Shown: piece after piece, positions 61,203-64,000 of the stretch | Layout: the number at the start of each line of letters is the position of its first letter | How positions within the stretch are numbered: the stretch's first letter is position 1 | Source: Symbiodinium sp. CCMP2592 | Taxonomy: Eukaryota; Sar; Dinophyceae; Suessiales; Symbiodiniaceae | Direction of reading: 5' to 3' | DNA: 64,000 nt | Assembly (NCBI GenBank): GCA_905221615.1 | Contig: CAJNDT010002001.1 | Span: forward strand, 1,419,881-1,483,880 | The notes under the pieces: model-generated | Told to the model about the DNA's origin: nothing | Database searches by the model: none | The model's input: only the letters and a program-made list of their open reading frames with translations | Program-made: the position numbers and the translations under genes

Positions 61203-61583
61203 CCACCGCTCTCAATTGCTGCCTTCGCGGGTGCTGATGGCTGGAGCCACTGCTTCGATTGCCAGGTGGGTCTGTACCAGGAACACCTGGTAGCACACAC
61301 TTACCTACTCGGCTTCCCATCGATGCACGAAGTCCGCGCGGCACTGAGATTTTCTGCCCGGTTTCCGGCTTTAAGGAGGGGGAGACAAGCATGTGTTGAT
61401 AGGCTCCTTGTTGAACTTAACAGTTCAGGGCCCTGGGTCCTACATGGGATAACTATAGTCGAGAACCGTCAAAATCTTGCGGTCACGCGACTGCGAGGCT
61501 TGGTCGGACAGTCAATGTTTCGCAAGATCGATTTCCTGCCTTCGGTTGGCAACTCACGACCAGTGCCCGGCTGCTCCGCCTGA
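61203..61583 (+). CDS. Candidate exon or gene fragment after a microsatellite
   Basis: SIAAFAGADGWSHCFDCQVG, LYQEHLVAHTYLLGFPSMHE, VRAALRFSARFPALRRGRQA and CVDRLLVELNSSGPWVLHGI, then NRQNLAVTRLRGLVGQSMF and a Pro-rich end before TGA. Continuous natural-looking sequence for over 100 codons. The same frame is open through the upstream CTG repeat (poly-Leu), which could be part of the exon or not. Family not recognised. Confidence 0.35.
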   Translation, partial: PPLSIAAFAGADGWSHCFDCQVGLYQEHLVAHTYLLGFPSMHEVRAALRFSARFPALRRGRQACVDRLLVELNSSGPWVLHGITIVENRQNLAVTRLRGLVGQSMFRKIDFLPSVGNSRPVPGCSA

Positions 61584-61654
61584 GATCTGGGGTTTTTCTG
61601 TGCTGATAGAAAAAGTGCAGCGGAGGACCACCGTTTGAAGCTATTTACGATGTT

Positions 61655-61775
61655 TACTAGTCTTACTGTTCTTACTGTTATTACTGTTATTACTATTATT
61701 ACCATTATTATTGCTATCACTATTATTAGTATTATTAGTATTTTTAGTATTATTAGTATTACTAGTATTGCTATC
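61655..61775. repeat. (ATT)n/(ATTAGT)n degenerate microsatellite
   Basis: TTACTGTTATTACTATTATT and ATTATTAGTATTATTAGTAT. Confidence 0.85.
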
Positions 61776-61899
61776 ATATACTACTAAACCGCCAACCTGG
61801 AATCCTTGCCCAACCCGTCAGCTCTCTTCCCAGCCGGAAGTGCTCGGATGCTCCAGGAGTCGCCGTTCCTCCGTGTTCTCGGAGCCGTGTTGCTAGCTG

Positions 61900-62043
61900 C
61901 AAGGGTTTAGGGTTCAGGGGTGAGGGTCCTTCCAATTCGGTATTTAGGGTTTAGGGGTTGACGGTTTGGGGTTTTGGGGTTTTGGTTTAGGGTCTTGGGG
62001 TTCAGGGTTTTGGGATTTGAGTGTAGTAGGGTTTAGGGTTTAG
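61900..62043. repeat. Interstitial telomere-like array (TTTAGGG-type)
   Basis: GGGTTTAGGG, GGTTCAGGG and GGGTTTTGGG variants over about 140 bases. Confidence 0.85.
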
Positions 62044-62234
62044 CAATACTTGGCGCAACATGGCATGTGGTCCATGCACAGAGCACGCGCCATGCTGTTC
62101 GGCAGTAGACGGTCTCGCTGTGCTGGCGAAGACCTGAAGTCTACATCTACACGTCCACGGAAGCAGGACTCTCTGGTGATCAGCAAGTCGATGGCGCCAG
62201 GGACAGCGCCTCTTGGCCGTAATGATCAGCTGCA

Positions 62235-62675
62235 TTGGCAACTTTAAGCGCCAAGCCTTGTAAGCCACCCGGCCACCCCAGTCTTGTGTCAAAGACGCGT
62301 TTGTGTCTTCGACTCCCAGAAGGTCTTTCTAGGCTTTCTGGCTATTGCCGAAATTTCGAGTCTAGGGGCGACATGCCCAAATCTCTGTTCGAACCGATCC
62401 TGGTGAAGACTGTAAGGTCCAAGACCTGGAGTTTCACTCCAAAGGATACCTGGGCCTACGAGGACGATTCAGGCCATGGTGCATGGCTGCAATACAGGGG
62501 CCTGAATAATTACCTATACTATTCTGGGGGGGTTCCTCATTATGCTGACAGTATAATGGGCCCCAAGACCCTAATTTTACATGCTAAGGCCCCTATCTTA
62601 GGGCTGCGGACGTCTGAGGACGTTTGCTGCGATAGTCCAGGCACAGTGTGTCAGCATCATCCAGTTCTTCCTTAG
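62235..62675 (+). CDS. Candidate exon carrying a mini-element insertion
   Basis: LVSKTRLCLRLPEGLSRLSG, NFESRGDMPKSLFEPILVKT and TWSFTPKDTWAYEDDSGHGA look like real coding sequence (about 62280-62495). Family D element 62496-62566 follows, and the frame stays open across it to TAG 62673-62675. The part after the element (TSEDVCCDSPGTVCQHH) may or may not be coding. Unknown function. Confidence 0.35.
   Translation: MATLSAKPCKPPGHPSLVSKTRLCLRLPEGLSRLSGYCRNFESRGDMPKSLFEPILVKTVRSKTWSFTPKDTWAYEDDSGHGAWLQYRGLNNYLYYSGGVPHYADSIMGPKTLILHAKAPILGLRTSEDVCCDSPGTVCQHHPVLP
62496..62566 (+). mobile_element. Palindromic mini-element, family D, copy 3
   Basis: GGGGCCTGAATAATTACCTA, ACTATTCTGGGGGGGTTCCT and GTATAATGGGCCCC match copies at 57177 and 21697. 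It lies inside an open frame without closing it. Confidence 0.6.
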
Positions 62676-62679
62676 GAGT

Positions 62680-63100
62680 CATTTTCCTGTTTGTACTGCA
62701 TCATAGTGAATACAAACTTAACGGATTCTGAAAGGAGGCTGTTTTGGATCTAAGTATGGGTTTACGTGAGGAGCTTGTAAAAGTCATGGTGAGTCATCCA
62801 TCTATGCAAATGATTACATTTACTACATCGCTCTTCGTGCATAGATTTATTTGTGTTTTCCTGATCTGTCGATTGTAAGTACATGATATCTATGTAACTA
62901 GGTAAAGTTACTCTTTGTTAACAACTTACATAGTACTCATGACTTTACATATTGTTGAGCACATGCAAGCATGCATGAATGCATAGACACAGATTGCGAA
63001 ACTACGATGAGTTGGGCAGCATACCTGCGGCATCCTTCATGTGGTGTTGAACCTGATAGACGGTTTGGGCTTTAAGACTTTTTGGCGGGGTTCGGGGTGT
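62680..63100. other. No supported gene
   Basis: Moderately AT-rich single-copy-looking sequence. TTTACATAT-like motifs but no open frame worth calling. Confidence 0.4.
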
Positions 63101-63161
63101 ACGCTTCAGGTTTAAGGGTTTGAGGTATTGGGTCTTTTTTGGGGTTTCAGGTTTCAGATTT

Positions 63162-63289
63162 ATGAAAAAAGGAGCCAGTAAACAAGTCCCGCCGGCCCAC
63201 TCGACAGGTGATGAGGAGGATGAGTTCCAGAACTTCCTAGCTGCTCAGATGAGTTTGATGCCCACACTGGAAGGGCTCGACTTCAAGCG
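63162..63289 (+). CDS. Candidate exon with GT donor
   Basis: ATG at 63162: MKKGASKQVPPAHSTGDEED, then FQNFLAAQMSLMPTLEGLDF and K, ending at GTGAGC (read-through gives TGA). It could be a first exon, or an internal exon with an acceptor upstream (TTTCAG at 63145-63150 and 63152-63157). Acidic, hydrophilic. Joining to the next candidate exon requires a phase change or a missing exon. Confidence 0.4.
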
Positions 63290-63351
63290 GTGAGCGTTTT
63301 GAGTCATCTTGCAAAGATGAACCCGAAGACCTTTGAACCTTGGGCAAGCAC

Positions 63352-63489
63352 ATGGTTTCAGCGGCATCGACTACGACCGAGGAAGACTGTGCCGAGAAGT
63401 ATGCCAAAAAGCCGGATCATACTCCTCGCGGCGCGGTCGCAGACGAGCGGCAATCGTATTTGTCTCTTTCTGCCCTTTGTGAACTCAAG
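63352..63489 (+). CDS. Candidate exon with GTACGA donor
   Basis: 46 codons: MVSAASTTTEEDCAEKYAKK, PDHTPRGAVADERQSYLSL and SALCELK, followed by GTACGAG. The ATG at 63352 could be a start, or the exon may begin after the AG at 63347-63348. GC3 and the donor give good support. Function unknown; the gene probably continues beyond the window. Confidence 0.45.
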
Positions 63490-63658
63490 GTACGAGCTCA
63501 GGTCCCTATGACCATGTAGACTGCATAGCTCACAGCTCTCAGTTTACAGTTCTTCGCGATCTCTCTGTGCATTGTACTAGACGGCATCGGGTTGGTTTGC
63601 AACGTGCTTGCAGCGTAGTGAGTCCCATATGTGTGGCACCTCGTGCGTCTCCAAACCA

Positions 63659-63700
63659 GTAGGGTTTAGGGTTTTAGGGTTGAGGGTTTAGGGTTTAGTC
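63659..63700. repeat. Interstitial telomere-like motif (TTTAGGG-type)
   Basis: TAGGGTTTAGGGTTTTAGGG and two further degenerate units. Confidence 0.85.
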
Positions 63701-64000
63701 CCGCAGCTTGCTTGTCGAGTTCTACTGCAAACTGTCAAACTGTGCTGAGACATCCCTGAGCTGACTCCGAGCAAGGCTCCTACCGCCTTGGGTTGACTCA
63801 AACTCAAAGACCAAAGTTCTATGATGACAATGCTAGCGTTTAGGTCCTGCTATGGTTTCGCAGCACAAGGGAGCATGCATGTCAGGAGGAAAGTCCCGGC
63901 TTTCAGTGCCAGACACCTGCTGACACAAGGTAAGGGCTGATGGGAGGCAATATTGCACTGTAGTATGATTAGCAACTGTTTGCCGGTGTCTTGGCACTTC
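63701..64000. other. Window end, nothing supported
   Basis: No open frame or repeat of note was seen. Confidence 0.4.

Overview
The window looks like nuclear DNA of a dinoflagellate, most probably a Symbiodiniaceae-like species. The grounds are sparse coding sequence in short high-GC3 exons, acceptor sites of the AG|G type, many degenerate interstitial TTTAGGG/CCCTAAA arrays, long triplet microsatellites, several families of small palindromic elements, and LINE reverse transcriptases with WVDD or YQDD catalytic boxes. The assignment is inference; there is no rRNA or other marker gene to fix it. I saw no rRNA, tRNA or CRISPR array.

Layout. 1-5.8 kb: candidate exons of one or two plus-strand multi-exon genes encoding secreted or membrane-type proteins; the first gene ends in a membrane-spanning exon. 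6.69-15.49 kb: a nearly perfect full-length LINE of about 8.8 kb with a short A tail and a 14-16 bp target-site duplication. Its ORF1 carries a RanBP2-type zinc finger, basic linker and coiled coil. Its very long ORF2 has an unknown N-terminal region, RNase H, EEP endonuclease, reverse transcriptase, zinc fingers and a C-terminal unknown domain. RNase H lies upstream of the endonuclease, which is the reverse of the usual LINE order. ORF2 lies in the -1 frame relative to ORF1 and overlaps it.

15.5-31 kb: scattered candidate exons on both strands, microsatellites and palindromic mini-elements. 31.6-35.2 kb: the best candidate multi-exon plus-strand gene; most of its exons open two bases before a codon boundary. 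35-43.7 kb: mostly repeats. 43.75-44.68 kb: one complete, intronless PP2C-type protein phosphatase with an N-terminal acylation motif, the best-supported cellular gene.

45.7-52.98 kb: a second, 5'-truncated LINE of a different lineage (half EEP domain plus complete RT), followed by about 4.6 kb of Ser/Thr/Pro/Trp-rich open frames broken by frameshifts and ending at an 11-base A run. It sits between telomere-like arrays of opposite orientation. 53-64 kb: telomere-like arrays, more mini-elements (some inside open frames), triplet repeats and isolated candidate exons, including a good exon with a GT donor at 63.35-63.49 kb.

The two LINEs supply the enzymes for retrotransposition. The palindromic mini-elements carry no genes and would need a transposase encoded elsewhere. 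Exon calls rest only on reading frame, codon bias and splice-like borders, and should be treated as hypotheses except for PP2C and the LINE ORFs.
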